The notes under the pieces: model-generated | Told to the model about the DNA's origin: nothing | What the model saw: the letters and a program-made list of their open reading frames with translations, nothing else | Databases searched by the model: none | Shown: piece after piece, positions 47,585 through 60,700 of the stretch | How positions within the stretch are numbered: the stretch's first letter is position 1 | Layout: each line of letters opens with the position of its first letter | Source: Ooceraea biroi | Taxonomy: Eukaryota > Arthropoda > Insecta > Hymenoptera > Formicidae | Direction of reading: 5' to 3' | NCBI RefSeq assembly: GCF_003672135.1 | Contig: NC_039519.1 | Location: 6,076,001 to 6,140,000, forward strand | DNA length: 64,000 nt | Translations under genes and position numbers: made by a program

Positions 47585-50500
47585 TTAATCCAAATATTTT
47601 CCTTCGTTTTCTATAACTTTTTCCCATCTTTCTGGCAAGAGATCGATTCCACCGCGATAAAATCACTCTTCTTTTCAGTTGATCCATTCGTCGACGAATT
47701 TTCGCACTTCTTCCAAATTATCAAAATGTGTATCCTCTAAAGCGTGTTGCATCGACCGGAACAAATAATAATCGCATGGAGCAATGTCCGGAGAATACGG
47801 GGGGGCGGTCAGACTTCCCATTCGAGCTCTAATAGTGTTTCTTTCACTGATAACGCAACGTGAGGTCGAGCGTTGTCACGAAGAAGAATCACTTTCCGTC
47901 GTTTACTCGCAATTGGTGGTCGTTTTTGGTCCAATGCTTGCTTCAACTTGTACAATTGGTGTCGATAACGATCAGCCGTGACAGTCTCATGCGGATTTAA
48001 CAGCTCATAGTACACTATCCCACCAAATACAGAGCATTACTTTTCAACCGTGAATATTGCGTCTCGGAGTGGATGTTGATGGTTCGCCTGGATCCACCCA
48101 TGATTTTCTGCGTTTCGGATTATCAAAATAAATCCACTTTTCATCCCCAGTAACAATCCGGGACAAAAGACTCTTCTTTTCAGTTGATCCATTCGTCGAC
48201 GAATTTTCGCACTTCTTCCAAATTATCAAAATGTGTATCCTCTAAAGCGTGTTGCATCGACCGGAACAAATAATAATCGCATGGAGCAATGTCCGGAGAA
48301 TACGGGGGGGGCGGTCAGACTTCCCATTCGAGCTCTAATAGTGTTTCTTTCACTGATAACGCAACGTGAGGTCGAGCGTTGTCACGAAGAAGAATCACTT
48401 TCCGTCGTTTACTCGCAATTGGTGGTCGTTTTTGGTCCAATGCTTGCTTCAACTTGTACAATTGGTGTCGATAACGATCAGCCGTGACAGTCTCGTGCGG
48501 ATTTAACAGCTCATAGTACACTATCCCACCAAATACAGAGCATTACTTTTCAACCGTGAATATTGCGTCTCGGAGTGGATGTTGATGGTTCGCCTGGATC
48601 CACCCATGATTTTCTGCGTTTCGGATTATCAAAATAAATCCACTTTTCATCCCCAGTAACAATCCGGGACAAAAGACTCTTCTTTTCAGTTGATCCATTC
48701 GTCGACGAATTTTCGCACTTCTTCCAAATTATCAAAGTGTGTATCCTCTAAAGCGTGTTGCATCGACCGGAACAAATAATAATCGCATGGAGCAATGTCC
48801 GGAGAATACGGGGGGGCGGTCAGACTTCCCATTCGAGCTCTAATAGTGTTTCTTTCACTGATAACGCAACGTGAGGTCGAGCGTTGTCACGAAGAAGAAT
48901 CACTTTCCGTCGTTTACTCGCAATTGGTGGTCGTTTTTGGTCCAATGCTTGCTTCAACTTGTACAATTGGTGTCGATAACGATCAGCCGTGACAGTCTCG
49001 TGCGGATTTAACAGCTCATAGTACACTATCCCACCAAATACAGAGCATTACTTTTCAACCGTGAATATTGCGTCTCGGAGTGGATGTTGATGGTTCGCCT
49101 GGATCCACCCATGATTTTCTGCGTTTCGGATTATCAAAATAAATCCACTTTTCATCCCCAGTAACAATCCGGGACAAAAGACTCTTCTTTTCAGTTGATC
49201 CATTCGTCGACGAATTTTCGCACTTCTTCCAAATTATGAAAGTGTGTATCCTCTAAAGCGTGTTGCATCGACCGGAACAAATAATAATCGCATGGAGCAA
49301 TGTCCGGAGAATACGGGGGGGGGGGCGGTCAGACTTCCCATTCGAGCTCTAATAGTGTTTCTTTCACTGATAACGCAACGTCAGGTCGAGCGTTGTCACG
49401 AAGAAGAATCACTTTCCGTCGTTTACTCGCAATTGGTGGTCGTTTTTGGTCCAATGCTTGCTTCAACTTGTACAATTGGTGTCGATAACGATCAGCCGTG
49501 ACAGTCTCGTGCGGATTTAACAGCTCATAGTACACTATCCCACCAAATACAGAGCATTACTTTTCAACCGTGAATATTGCGTCTCGGAGTGGATGTTGAT
49601 GGTTCGCCTGGATCCACCCATGATTTTCTGCGTTTCGGATTATCAAAATAAATCCACTTTTCATCCCCAGTAACAATCCGGGACAAAAGACTCTTCTTTT
49701 CAGTTGATCCATTCGTCGACGAATTTTCGCACTTCTTCCAAATTATGAAAGTGTGTATCCTCTAAAGCGTGTTGCATCGACCGGAACAAATAATAATCGC
49801 ATGGAGCAATGTCCGGAGAATACGGGGGGGCGGTCAGACTTCCCATTCGAGCTCTAATAGTGTTTGTTTCACTGATAACGCAACGTGAGGTCGAGCGTTG
49901 TCACGAAGAAGAATCACTTTCCGTCGTTTACTCGCAATTGGTGGTCGTTTTTGGTCCAATGCTTGCTTCAACTTGTACAATTGGTGTCGATAACGATCAG
50001 CCGTGACAGTCTCATGCGGATTTAACAGCTCATAGTACACTATCCCACCAAATACAGAGCATTACTTTTCAACCGTGAATATTGCGTCTCGGAGTGGATG
50101 TTGATGGTTCGCCTGGATCCACCCATGATTTTCTGCGTTTCGGATTATCAAAATAGATCCACTTTTCATCCCCAGTAACAATCCGAGACAAAAGACTCTT
50201 CTTTTTTTGCCTGGCGATCAACGAAATGCAAATGTTCAAATGGCACTTTCCGATAATTGATGTCGAACCCATTTCCCTTCTTTCTGAATTTTTCTCATTT
50301 CATGTAAATGTTTGGTAACTGTTGTACGATCAACATTTAATGCTCTGGTAAGTTCTGAAGTGGATTGTGTTGGATTTTCGTGCAATAATGTTTGGAAATC
50401 TGCATTTTCAAGCTTTCTTGGTTGTCCCGAGCGTTCTTTGTCCTTGACATCAGTATCACCACTTTTAAAGCGCCTAAACCAGTATTCACACGTCTTAATT

Positions 50501-50616
50501 GATGGGGCAGAATCACCATAAGTTTCCACAAGAATTCTATAACCGTCAGCCGCAGTTTTCTTTTGATTAAAAAACAAAAGCAACGCATGTCGAAAATGCT
50601 GTTTCGGAAGTTGCAT
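47585..50616 (-). pseudogene. mariner transposase with five tandem catalytic segments, disabled
   Basis: Translation would start at 50616 (MQLPKQHFRHALLLFFNQKK). The N-terminal part (50236-50616, 126 codons) is open and resembles Mos1-type transposases, with KTCEYWFRRFKSGD and STSELTRALNVDRTTVTKH in the paired helix-turn-helix region. After a frame break come five repeats of the catalytic region, each with the first aspartate (RIVTGDEKWIYFDN), the second (LLRDNARPH) and the third (SPDIAPCDY); the intact spacing would be DD34D. Stops recur at fixed places in every copy (before KVMLCIWWD, after WWD, and after LEWEV). The family C-terminus (LLPERWEKVIENEGKYLD) occurs once, ending at 47585. In the fourth repeat the NARPH histidine is aspartate. 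It cannot yield a functional enzyme. Confidence 0.93.
47665..50194. repeat. Five head-to-tail copies of a ~505-bp transposase segment
   Basis: Units start at 47665, 48170, 48676, 49181 and 49690, and the array ends at 50194, giving lengths of 505, 506, 505, 509 and 505 bp. Nearly all length variation is in one G run (7, 8, 7, 11 and 7 G). The 11-bp word ACTCTTCTTTT sits at each unit start and again at 50195-50205, immediately beyond the array, where normal transposase sequence resumes. Units differ by only a handful of substitutions, for example CTCATGCGG in the outer two units and CTCGTGCGG in the inner three. Confidence 0.97.
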
Positions 50617-50786
50617 TTTTACGATGATATAAACACGACTGTTATTGCATCTATTGCTACAATGCTACTAAATGTCATGGATAATGTCAACACTGTAAGA
50701 AACAACAGTTATCGGAAACAGCTATTGGAACAAACTGACACTACAGCCATCTGTTGCAAAACCCTCAAAACTAAATCACACTCCTA

Positions 50787-53700
50787 ATAAATACATATAA
50801 TGGTTTCATTTGAATGATTTAAATGCAGCTTTTTTTGGTATGGATAAATAAAAAGAAAGAGGAGTCCTTGCAGTAATCATACATATTTCATATTGAAAGT
50901 TTATGTAATAGAGATACCGTGATTAACTAATCGAGTTTGGCGCAGTAATAAAAGAAATCCTCGTCGAGTTTGCCTTAAGATAAAATTGAGATCTGTTAAG
51001 CGCTCCGGGAATTATTTCCTGCGAATAAATCATGAGTCGCATTGCGGAGGATCAAAGATGAAGATCGCGTAGCCGGATCCGCTATATGAGACCTTTGAGC
51101 TATCGCCTCGTTACGCTTTAATTAACAAAGGCGAATTATCGCTGGCTATTATCGCTGCCTTAATGGCTGTTCTTACGGCGTCGGGACTCTGTACGCAGCT
51201 CTTCAGAGTCATCCGGGGAATTCGTTGAGTCTCCAGTATCCGCAGCCCGGATACCAGGCAGGACGAAGGACATTATTTCTGTCCTGGACTATAAGGCCGG
51301 AGTAGGGTCAATTCGATGAGGTTTAGAGCCCATGGTGCAACGAGACCGCACGATAGGAAAAACGCCGCATGGCGTAATGCAATAAAGTTCCCCGCTCGAG
51401 GTTGGTTCGCTTGTATTTCGGTATCGTGTAAATCCGCAAAGCTACCCACGGGCCCCTGTCACCCGCCCCCGCCTGTCGTCACATGGGATCCGTTAGCTAG
51501 AAAGCCAGTGTACACCGAGTTCTACCCTGCGACTAGTAATTTACTTAGGCGGACTCGTTGCAGGATGGTAGGAAATGAAGTAGCCGTTAATCGTCAGCCG
51601 ACTAAGCCGTTGAAAAAATGGTTAGAGCGAGAACGGTTGCCAAGATCTTCGCCGCCGCGATAATGGTCGGACGTAAGATGAAAATGTGTTTGGGTATTCG
51701 TTTTTCGTTATTGCGGGATTTGTAGCTGTAAGATATTATCGTGAAACTGTGCGTATATATTTAAGGCAAGCAGAAATCTGTGAAAAGGATTTATAAAGTG
51801 TGGCGGAGATCCGATCTTTATCTGTAGCAGAACCGAATTTTGTAGGTAAACGAAGTGACAGTTGGAATGCTTCCTCAGACTCATTAAAAGCGCTATCTTC
51901 GTAACTGAATAAAATTTGCTATCGACTCATTAACTTGCTACTGCGGCGACCGATGGTAGAAGGGCCCGGAATTGCCTCAAGGTGGATCTAATTAAACTTT
52001 CGCGACAGACTCATTCGAGGTGCTGGAACATCGAAGTTCGGCCGCGAGACGGAGAGTTGCTGCTTCCTTCAAGGTAAGAAAAGAAAATAAGTAGAAGCTT
52101 AAGGATGAACTACTTCGCAGGAGGATGTTTCCACGGCATTCCAGCGTCGTTGGACTGAAATTTATGCGAAGCCGTAGAAGCTCCTAAGACTATTAAAACT
52201 GTTTGCTGCGTGCGAGTGCGACGGAAGGCTCATGATCCATCTAGCAGAGCCAGCTATGAAACAATTAAATTTATATGAAAATACGTCCGGTACAGTCTGA
52301 CAGCAAAGTGCTTAATGAGAGGTCACGCGGGAATTTTACAAGGCAGTCATCCGAAAATGCTAGCTGACGAATTCGGCCTCGGAACACGGGAACAACATTA
52401 GTAGTAACTTATGGTTGCGGCCTGGCTGGATGCCTGGCCCGCGTTCATAGCGGCAGGCAGAGGGCCGGGACCGATGGTACAGAAGCGTGTAAGGTGGTCG
52501 GCTCTCCGGCTGCCACCGGTGCCTCCTAGACGAGCGAGGAATCCTTACGGAGGTTAGTGGGTGGTGCTCTCCAACTTAGTTGGCGGCGACACGCCGAGTG
52601 TTCACGCCGAGTTTCCGTTCGGAGTTCCGTCGGAGTTCAAGCCGAGTTCTCCTCGCTGGCTGGGTTCGGTATAACCCGACCTAGCGTTACCGACAGAGTT
52701 TCCAGGAGCTTTCGCGGAGGAGGGTGCTAAAACCGCGAACGGGGGCGGCGAGAGGGATGAAGAGAGAAGCGAAGTGGCAAGAACGTCGGCGTGGGAGGGA
52801 GCGAGAGAAACCATGATAGATATGAGCAGTCTAAGTAACAACCATCAGTTTCCGGAGTTCACCGTGGCCGAGTGTAGTAACGAACTTCCACTCAAGATTT
52901 AAAGGAAGCACCCAAGTTCCACCTCGTTCCGACGACCCGTCCGGAATTGACGACTTAATTAGCGACCAGGCGGGGAGCGCTAAGTGCTCGACGAAAAGGT
53001 CCACGAAGAAGTACCGAAGCTGCGGCGTACCGGAGCGAAGGATTAGCCGGTTAAACCGGGTCGAGCAAATTGTCGGGTTTCACTTTCGTAAGGCTCCGTC
53101 TGACAACTCGTAACGCCTTGCGGATATTCATTTCGTGACGCTTATTAATTCAATTACAGCGATCAACGCAGCGTTCCCACCTTTCGATCAGATATTTTCG
53201 ATTAAATATCCTTCGAACGTCGCGCTCCGCGTGTTATCACGTTTCATTATATCAAATGCTAACGTACCTAGCATATGTGCTTAGTATTAATAGTTTAATC
53301 GATAAAATAAATGCAATAATAATCATTATGCATATATATGTGTATATGTAACCTGATAACTTCGTGGAAATATATAAGTGGTCTGGACTAAACATTTTAG
53401 ATTTTCTCACAGACAGAAATGCAATAAAACACGATAAAACTCAATTTGCGAATTATGAGCAAAATATGAAAACTCGGAGATATTCTCAAGACATTCATCT
53501 ATTTTTCAAAATTACAGTGCTGAGTACATCAGAGATAAACAAAGAATAATGCAAAGAACATTAGACACATCTGGTGTAACGAGAAATAATCGTACGAAAA
53601 TACCGTCGTCTAAGTATCGATCAGGTCGCGTAAAGCCTCTCCATGGAGCCCCTCGGTACCAATACACGATCTTACGTGTCCATCCTATTACTCTAATGGC

Positions 53701-56700
53701 ATTTCTCGAAACAGCACCGACGTGTCCGGAAGCCCCGAATGCCCCTCGTGAAGTGCGGAACGAGAACATACGACGGTCGGTATCGTCGTGAAGACGCTTC
53801 CTACGAGGGGGCGGCAATACCCTTCAAGAGCCAAACTATCCCCTGGACGAGCAAGTAGTGGAGTAAGGATAGAAGAAGAGTAGAAGTGAGGAGGAAGAAG
53901 CACGAGAAATCGCCATGGTTAGCGGCGACGTCGAACGAATCCAAATCCTGTCTTCCTCTCTCTCTCTTTCTTCGTTACCGCTTCAAACTCCAGCTCCCGC
54001 CGACCGCAGATTCCAGAGCTGGTGAAGATGACGACAACGACGACAAGAAGAAGGCAAAGAAGAAGAAATGGTGGGGACGGGCGGAAGGACGATTCGCTAG
54101 GCGGAAGTCGGAAATGTGCTCCGGAACCTTCAACAATCCCTCGATGAAACTATTGGTCATCCGCGACGCAATACCGGATACGCCGGATCTAATAACTCAT
54201 CCGCCCGGCTGCTGCTGGGTCTCCTACTCCCGCTCCCCCATCATCCCCTCGTCTCTCTTTCTCTTTCGGCCTTCCCCCCATCTCTTCCCTCTCTCTCTTT
54301 CTCTCTCTTACTATCCGTGCTCTGTCTCTGTCTTTTTTTTCTCCGTATGAGCTCTTTACGGGCTCTCTTTTTCCCTCCGCGATCGTTCCTCCTGGCTTCC
54401 ACGCATTGTTCATTTCGACGGTGATTGCAGATAATGTCGTCGAGCCGGAAAATAATATCGGTGTCGTTGCGTCGTTGTATTGTGACGTAGTAACAATGTA
54501 TCTCCACCGATTCGGCGGCGTTACCATTGTTGAGTGCGGTGTGATCGTAAATGCTATGATTAAAACGGTAATGGTAACAATTGCGGAAATCGTTTGGCAT
54601 TGTTGCGCATCGCTTATTCGGATCTGCGTTGCATTGTCAAAGCACGTGCCGTAATTTACATTGAATATTTCTGGTGCTATATCCACGCGCAATGTCAAAT
54701 ATAATAATAGTGACGGCAGTAATAATAGAAATAATGCATAATACGACTATACATTAAAACACTATTGTATCGAATGTCATATCACTAAAATCTGGATTTG
54801 CTTGGGGATTTGTATAATTTGGTGTAATCGTGCAATCTATTTGCAACATATATTACAGGATAAAATACTGTGTACGCAAATCTAAACACAATCAAAAGCT
54901 GCAATCAAAGCGCGATTAAAGATAAACAGTCTTACTCCACATATTGATATCGTTAATAATTTCTAACAGAAATTTATAGCCATTTCCACGTTTCGTTGCC
55001 CGACAGCTGCAGCAATGACGACATACGTAATTATTGCAGGTGCTATTTGAGGTAAAATTAACCTTGTCAATTCAGTCAATGTTGGGCTGCCGCTGTCAGT
55101 AGAGTGTCTACCACAATGAAACCTAAAACGTGCCGCTGACGCAAATTCACCGACGGAGGGCAATCTTGACGCGTCTCGCTGTCCGAATCCCGGTTTTGTT
55201 CAACGCGCTCTCCCCGGGGTGAGCCCGGACGGCGTGATATACGACGCGACGTAATTGCAGGAATTTAATCAATCAGAGATATATCCCGGCGCGAGTAAAG
55301 GCCAGCCCGGAGTAACCTCGGCAAGCCGAGTTAAGCCCTCGGAGAGTCTCATTTAAGATAAACCCAGCCGGCGGAGGAGCGAGAGCGGAAAGAAACGAAA
55401 TCACCGTCACCAGCGACCAGTTGTCGTCGCCCTCGCCTCGCCGGTTGGATGATAAAACGGTAGGACTACTATCCTAGATTCCGAGCTGCTCCTCCATCTC
55501 TCCTTCTGGTTCTCCAGGCTCTTCATCGCTTTCGTTCCCATTCCTCTCGCCGCGGTACACTTCGCGAATCGCAACGAAAACTCTCTCGCCCCCTTTTACC
55601 CTTCCCACTTACCCATACACCGACGCGAGTGCCTGCACATACACGAGAACGGCCGCGTACCAAGCTCGCCGGGCCCCTCCACCCTCCTCCCGCGACCCTC
55701 CCTGATATATAACCCCTCGGAGGTCGATGACTTCCGCTATTTTTCTTCCGCTGTCTCCAGCAAGCAACTTCCCTCTCCTAACGTCTACCCCGCGCACCCC
55801 CGGCCGTTTCGGTTCTTTCCGACGTTCTCTGCTCGCTCTACTCGGATATCCACTAACCGTGCGCGGACATCGATCGGGCCAGCTGCCGCTACGAGCATAT
55901 CTCATCCGCGGAACGTCCAGAGAAACGTTGCCAACGAAAATCACCGGGGAGATCTCGCGCGTATCAGCAAAACCGCTCGCTCGCGCGAGTGCAGAAAGCG
56001 TTGAATGGCGAGGTTTAGCCGCGCGTGAAATCCGCTCTGCGATTCCTTCCTGTGTAGCAATAACTTATCCTAAGCTGCTTTAATCGCGCGGCCGTCACGA
56101 GGAGCGTCAGCGAGCTCGTAGCGCCCGGAAGTTCCAAAATATAATCGAAAAGTTGGCGCCGAAGCGAAGAACGAAGAATGACTCGCGGTAATTTTATCGC
56201 GTCGCAATAACCGCTCGCAGAATGACCGATGACCGGAACATCGTGCAATAATATCCGCTGTCGAAAAACGCTCGAAATTGGAAACAAACTGCGACTCGGG
56301 GGCGAATATTGCGCGCCGGCAATTGAAAACGGGTGCAAACGAGTCGTGTCGAAGTACCGCTCGGTAATGAATACATAAATCACGATTATTGCGAGATGGC
56401 TTTTCTCTCGCGCGAGCCGCCGCTCGCGAGGAGGCGAGAAGAGTACGCGGGATGACGCGGGGGCGCGGGGAGGGCAAAGAAGCTACTGCATTTATGGATG
56501 ATCGTCCCCGTGACAAGCCGAAATTAATTTGCCCCACTGCTCGGCCCCGCGACGGCGATGGCATATTTTAACCCAGTTCTTCGGTAGCGGCCTTTCTTCC
56601 ACGCTGCACCCATGTCCCCGCGAATTGACATAAATTTCTGTCAGCGACGCGCCGTATCGCGATTTGCTAAGTCCGCCTGGCCTTCCCGATAAAACCTGAT

Positions 56701-56851
56701 GAGTGCTCGCGGCTGACTGGCTCCTCAGTTGACGCGATAAATAATTAATGCTGCACGACGAGGAAGGAGAATGTTGCTCGTACTGTCCATAAAACCACTT
56801 AATATTTATAAGGTACGAGGCATAAGGAATGAAGGACTCTTTTCACAGAAG
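50787..56851. other. Non-coding interval (presumed hth intron)
   Basis: No exon was recognised. CT-rich simple sequence at 54210-54350 and GC-rich blocks (52.4-53.1 and 55.2-56.5 kb) produce overlapping spurious frames. No transposon ends were found. Confidence 0.4.
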
Positions 56852-56853
56852 TA

Positions 56854-57749
56854 GAGGAGAATCCCCTATTATGAGATATGCTCCTAATATGAGATAATGG
56901 GGTTTCTGCTAAACTAGTGAGCACTATCTGTTAGTTCCACCATGAACTTATTACTCTTGGTGTAAAATGTATTTAGTGAAAAATTCATTGTTCGTTATTG
57001 CGTTTAGCCTTTGCAAGAAAAGGTTTGTGAAATTGTGAACATGTCAAAGTAACTTGAGGTTAGTCTTTAAACCTTGTTTATTATATAATAAAGAAATGGT
57101 TGGCAATAAATTCAGTATGCAATCGTAGTAACAGGAAAATACGCAATTTGTTGAATTGCTTAATTGTAGAGGTTAGATTTCATGATCGCGGAACCGCTAG
57201 GCGCGTGGCTCGTATAATGAGATATTCAGGGTACTCTTAATATGAGATAATTATTGCTCGAATATGAAGATTATGTAGTGTGATAAAAAGAAAGAAAATA
57301 CTACTTAAGGTTAAAGAAAAGTTAATACGAATTTATGTTACGAATTTTTGTGTATTTAATTTTTATAGAACTGACTATGGAGGTTAAAGAAACGAGGATG
57401 CGTCGACAGTGGAATCGTGAAGATTTGGCGAAGGCTGTGGCAGCAGTATTTTTATAAAACTATCTAATAAAGTTTTTTAATTGCAATACTAATGTATTTT
57501 GCACTTTTAACACCGATTTCTCGAGGTATCTTATATTAGGAGCACACTTTCTCGATCCTGCGTAAAGCTCTTTTTTCAAATTTGTTTAATTTTCAGAAAA
57601 AATAATATTAAAATTAGATTTTTCATTTCACCAACCTAAAGCTTATTAAATTCTCTTCAAGATAACGTATTAAATTTTTAAATTCTGCCTATAGATTTCC
57701 TTACATTCAGCAAAATCGATATGGTATCTCATAATCGGGGACTTTCCTC
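56854..57749. mobile_element. TA-flanked, pogo-like non-autonomous element
   Basis: The element is 896 bp with TA at 56852-56853 and 57750-57751. The inverted ends are 25 bp with three mismatches: GAGGAGAATCCCCTATTATG on the left and, read inward on the other strand, GAGGAAAGTCCCCGATTATG on the right. A word of the form AATATGAGATA or ATTATGAGATA recurs about six times in both orientations near the ends (56868-56895, 57213-57250, 57526-57543, 57724-57734). A 26-codon frame inside looks like a transposase N-terminus. TA duplication puts it in the Tc1/mariner/pogo superfamily; pogo assignment is tentative. Confidence 0.75.
57377..57457 (+). pseudogene. Possible pogo-type transposase N-terminal remnant
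   Basis: From ATG at 57377 the frame reads 26 codons, including RRQWNREDLAKAVAAV, before TAA. A basic lead followed by W-x-x-E-D-L-x-x-A-V-x-x-V matches the start of the CENP-B/Psq-type helix-turn-helix domain found in pogo and Tigger transposases. The rest of the domain and the whole catalytic part are absent. With so short a match the call is tentative, but the position inside a TA-flanked element supports it. Confidence 0.4.
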
Positions 57750-57751
57750 TA

Positions 57752-60700
57752 TATATTATCGCATTTTATGTACGATGTAGTATAAAGTATGGATATTTTA
57801 ATCAATTTATTTAATCAGACGTATCGGATATATTTTAATCATCGAATCATTAATTGTGTTGTAAATTATAATAATCGAATTTCACATTCACACCCGAGCG
57901 ACGAATCTCTATTTTCTCGTAACTCGCACTACTTCCGTTGATTGATGAGCTATTAGTACTGAAATACGAGACACATTAATTACATCTGGAACATTACATC
58001 CGTTAAAGCAATTTCAAATTTTATGCGAATTCGTGTCGATAAGAAACGGAAGTTTCCTAAAAAAATGTACACGCAAATTATATCAAGTGTTGTAAAACTC
58101 CCGAGCCGATAAATCGCCCTACGAACTGTAAGTACGAGGTAAAGACGAGCAACGGTTGACGATACGATACCGTTATTAAAATTTAATATAAAACTATTAA
58201 ATTCACGCCTGACTCCGGAGCGGTTTAACGACGCGGCGCGTCGCGCGCATCGCGCTCGCCGTTACGGCCTAAAGTCTGATCCGCGCGGATTATAGGAACC
58301 ATTCTTAACAGTGTCAATAAACGGGGGTTATGAGAGCCACAAACGTCGGAAGTGTCTGTCCTTACGACAGGCATAAATAAGCTGCGACAGTGGTGGCTGG
58401 CTCGTTTAAATGTCGCAGAGGGAACTCCACACTATGGAATTCCTTTCCGTTTCTCTCTCTCTCTCTCCTGAGTGCGCAATATAATCCGCCAGTGGTACGA
58501 TCCTCCTTGGCTTTTTCCGGGTCACAGGTAGGATCGATCCCGGGGTCGATATCACACGGTGTAATTACTTAGCGTGCCATTCCTTAATAGAACCACGGCT
58601 AACCCAGGCGGCCCGGGGTAGAGATGAAATGCACTTTACAGACAACTTTATTTCACGGCGCGCGAGCGCGGAAGCTAGCGGCCGATGGGCGATAAAGGTA
58701 CTTAATAGAGCCAGTCAGCTTCGTCAATATGTTCCTCCTGCACTGAGCTTCCTGCTGCCCTTCCTTAAGCGCGATTGAACAAAGAGCAGCCACGTACGAG
58801 TCCGGACGCATCGGCACGGCGTACATTTTACATAACGCCCTTTATCGGGCTTGTTACAGCGGCAGCCAGTGTGGCTGCGCGCGATTGAATAGTCCATCAG
58901 CCTTTATTAATGCATAGCGCCCTGCGATCTGGCTTTTACCGCTCGCGCGATTGATTATTGCGCTGCACATTCTCACGCATTTCACGCGTGTCTGTAACGC
59001 CCGTCGGGTTAACGGAAAGCGAAATCTGCCGATAAATGTACTTTAATGCTATATTTATTCGGAATCCAAAATTACGGACAAATGATTCCTTTCGCGGAAC
59101 CAATCGCGAAATCCAATCGACGTTGCTCGTGCCGGCACAATAATCGTATTCGGATGCAAAATGAGATACAACTTACGAATGCTCGATCCCGCGGGATCGT
59201 CGCGCACAATTTGCTCATTCGACCAGCCCGAGTTCGACGCTCGATAAAGCCACTTAACAGGCCAGCAGCATCGACGATGCGTTTCTACGATAGCAATCTT
59301 TTCCCTCTTTCGCGTATGTTGGCGTTCGGTAGGAGCGACGAGCCGGCCAGGTTTCTTCCTGGTCGCCATTACCGTGGTAAAGCCTTGATGGCGAAAGTGG
59401 TCTAGGGGCAAACGGTCAACGAGACTGGAGATGAGATAGAACAGACCATTATGGCTACGCCGATAAGATAGGGCCACCCTTCGTGCTACGTGGAAGCTCC
59501 AGCCTTCTGGGTATGGTTTGATACACCGGACGCGATCCACGCCATGAAAAATCTCGCCGGTGGAGTGGAAAGCGTGTGCGAGAGGGAAACACAAGACGGA
59601 GAAAGAGAGAAGTTCGCAGAGCGAGGGCGTTGTCCAGCGCCCTCGAGAACTCGGACCTTATCTTTTCATACCGATCGTGACCGTCCAAGACTTCATTTCC
59701 GTGTCCGAGCGACTCCCTCCTGTGCGAATTTATATGTATCTACGCATAACGAAATGACCCTCGGCTCGTTTACATGGAATGGATCAAAGTTCGGCAGTTA
59801 GGAAACGGCGGCAACGCGCGATCACGAGTTATCGTTACATTCGGCCGAGTATTAACACGGCTCACAGTAGTTTCTGGCATTACGTAATCACGCGAATGTA
59901 ATGGTCTCGATCAAGAGTCGCTGTTGCTGCTTTGTAATCGATCGGTTGATTACAATATACTAATGCTTCAGTTCTGCATATTGAATTAGCAATAAATGAA
60001 GAAAATAAACAAGCGCAGCGCGTTGCGCGATAATTCTGATTACATAAATGCATTTACGCGATTGTGCATAGCGCGATGCGGAGATCTCGCGCGCGCGCGT
60101 TGATATTTCACAATTACGCGATTCTGCAGTACTCTACGCGCATCGATATCGTAAATGTTTACTATTCCCACTATTGGCAATGCGTCCTCATTTGCAGCAA
60201 AAAGGACCAATTCGACAGGGCTTCTTCGATCGAGCTTCTCTGCCCGCCGAGCTCATCGAAACGCTGATACGAGCGGAACGCAATTTCCTCCGTTAAGCCC
60301 GTCGTGCCCCGGTTACGCTCTCCCCACGGTGCTGTACAGCAGCAAATAATAACATTTCTATAAGTCGGTCGTTTGTATTCGAAGACTGGCGCGCATGCAC
60401 CCCATTTCAATTAACGTATGATCTATGTCGTATGAGGACCCATTCCGGCACCTTTCAAACGTTAGGGCCGTAATGCGCGGGGGATCGGCTCTCTAAGTAA
60501 CTCTATATCACGTCTACGTGACGCGAAACGTAGAGAAAAAAGACCTCGGCGACGGTCGATGGGGACACGACGAGGGAAGAAATCGTCTCTACTTGGGCCG
60601 CTCGATCGAGCTCGTTCATCCCGCTCCTTCTCTCAGCTTTCAGACTTTCCTACGATCGTTCCAACTTCCGACAGTACGGCCGAGTTTGCGTTTAAACGAA

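Larger units (their letters stand above)
47512..50784 (-). mobile_element. Mos1-like (mauritiana-type) mariner, expanded to 3273 bp
   Basis: TA at 47510-47511 and 50785-50786 flank inverted repeats that share GTGTGATTTAGTTTTGAGG (22 bp, one mismatch in the third position). Normal mariners are about 1.3 kb; this one is about 2 kb longer because an internal ~505-bp piece is present five times in tandem (47665-50194). Removing four copies would bring it to about 1.25 kb. The transposase is on the minus strand, the same strand as hth, inside the presumed last hth intron. The ends look intact. Confidence 0.95.

Noticed and set aside
59055..59594. 179-codon minus-strand open frame as a possible upstream hth exon
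   Set aside because: The translation does not resemble any part of Hth (no Meis domain or homeodomain residues).
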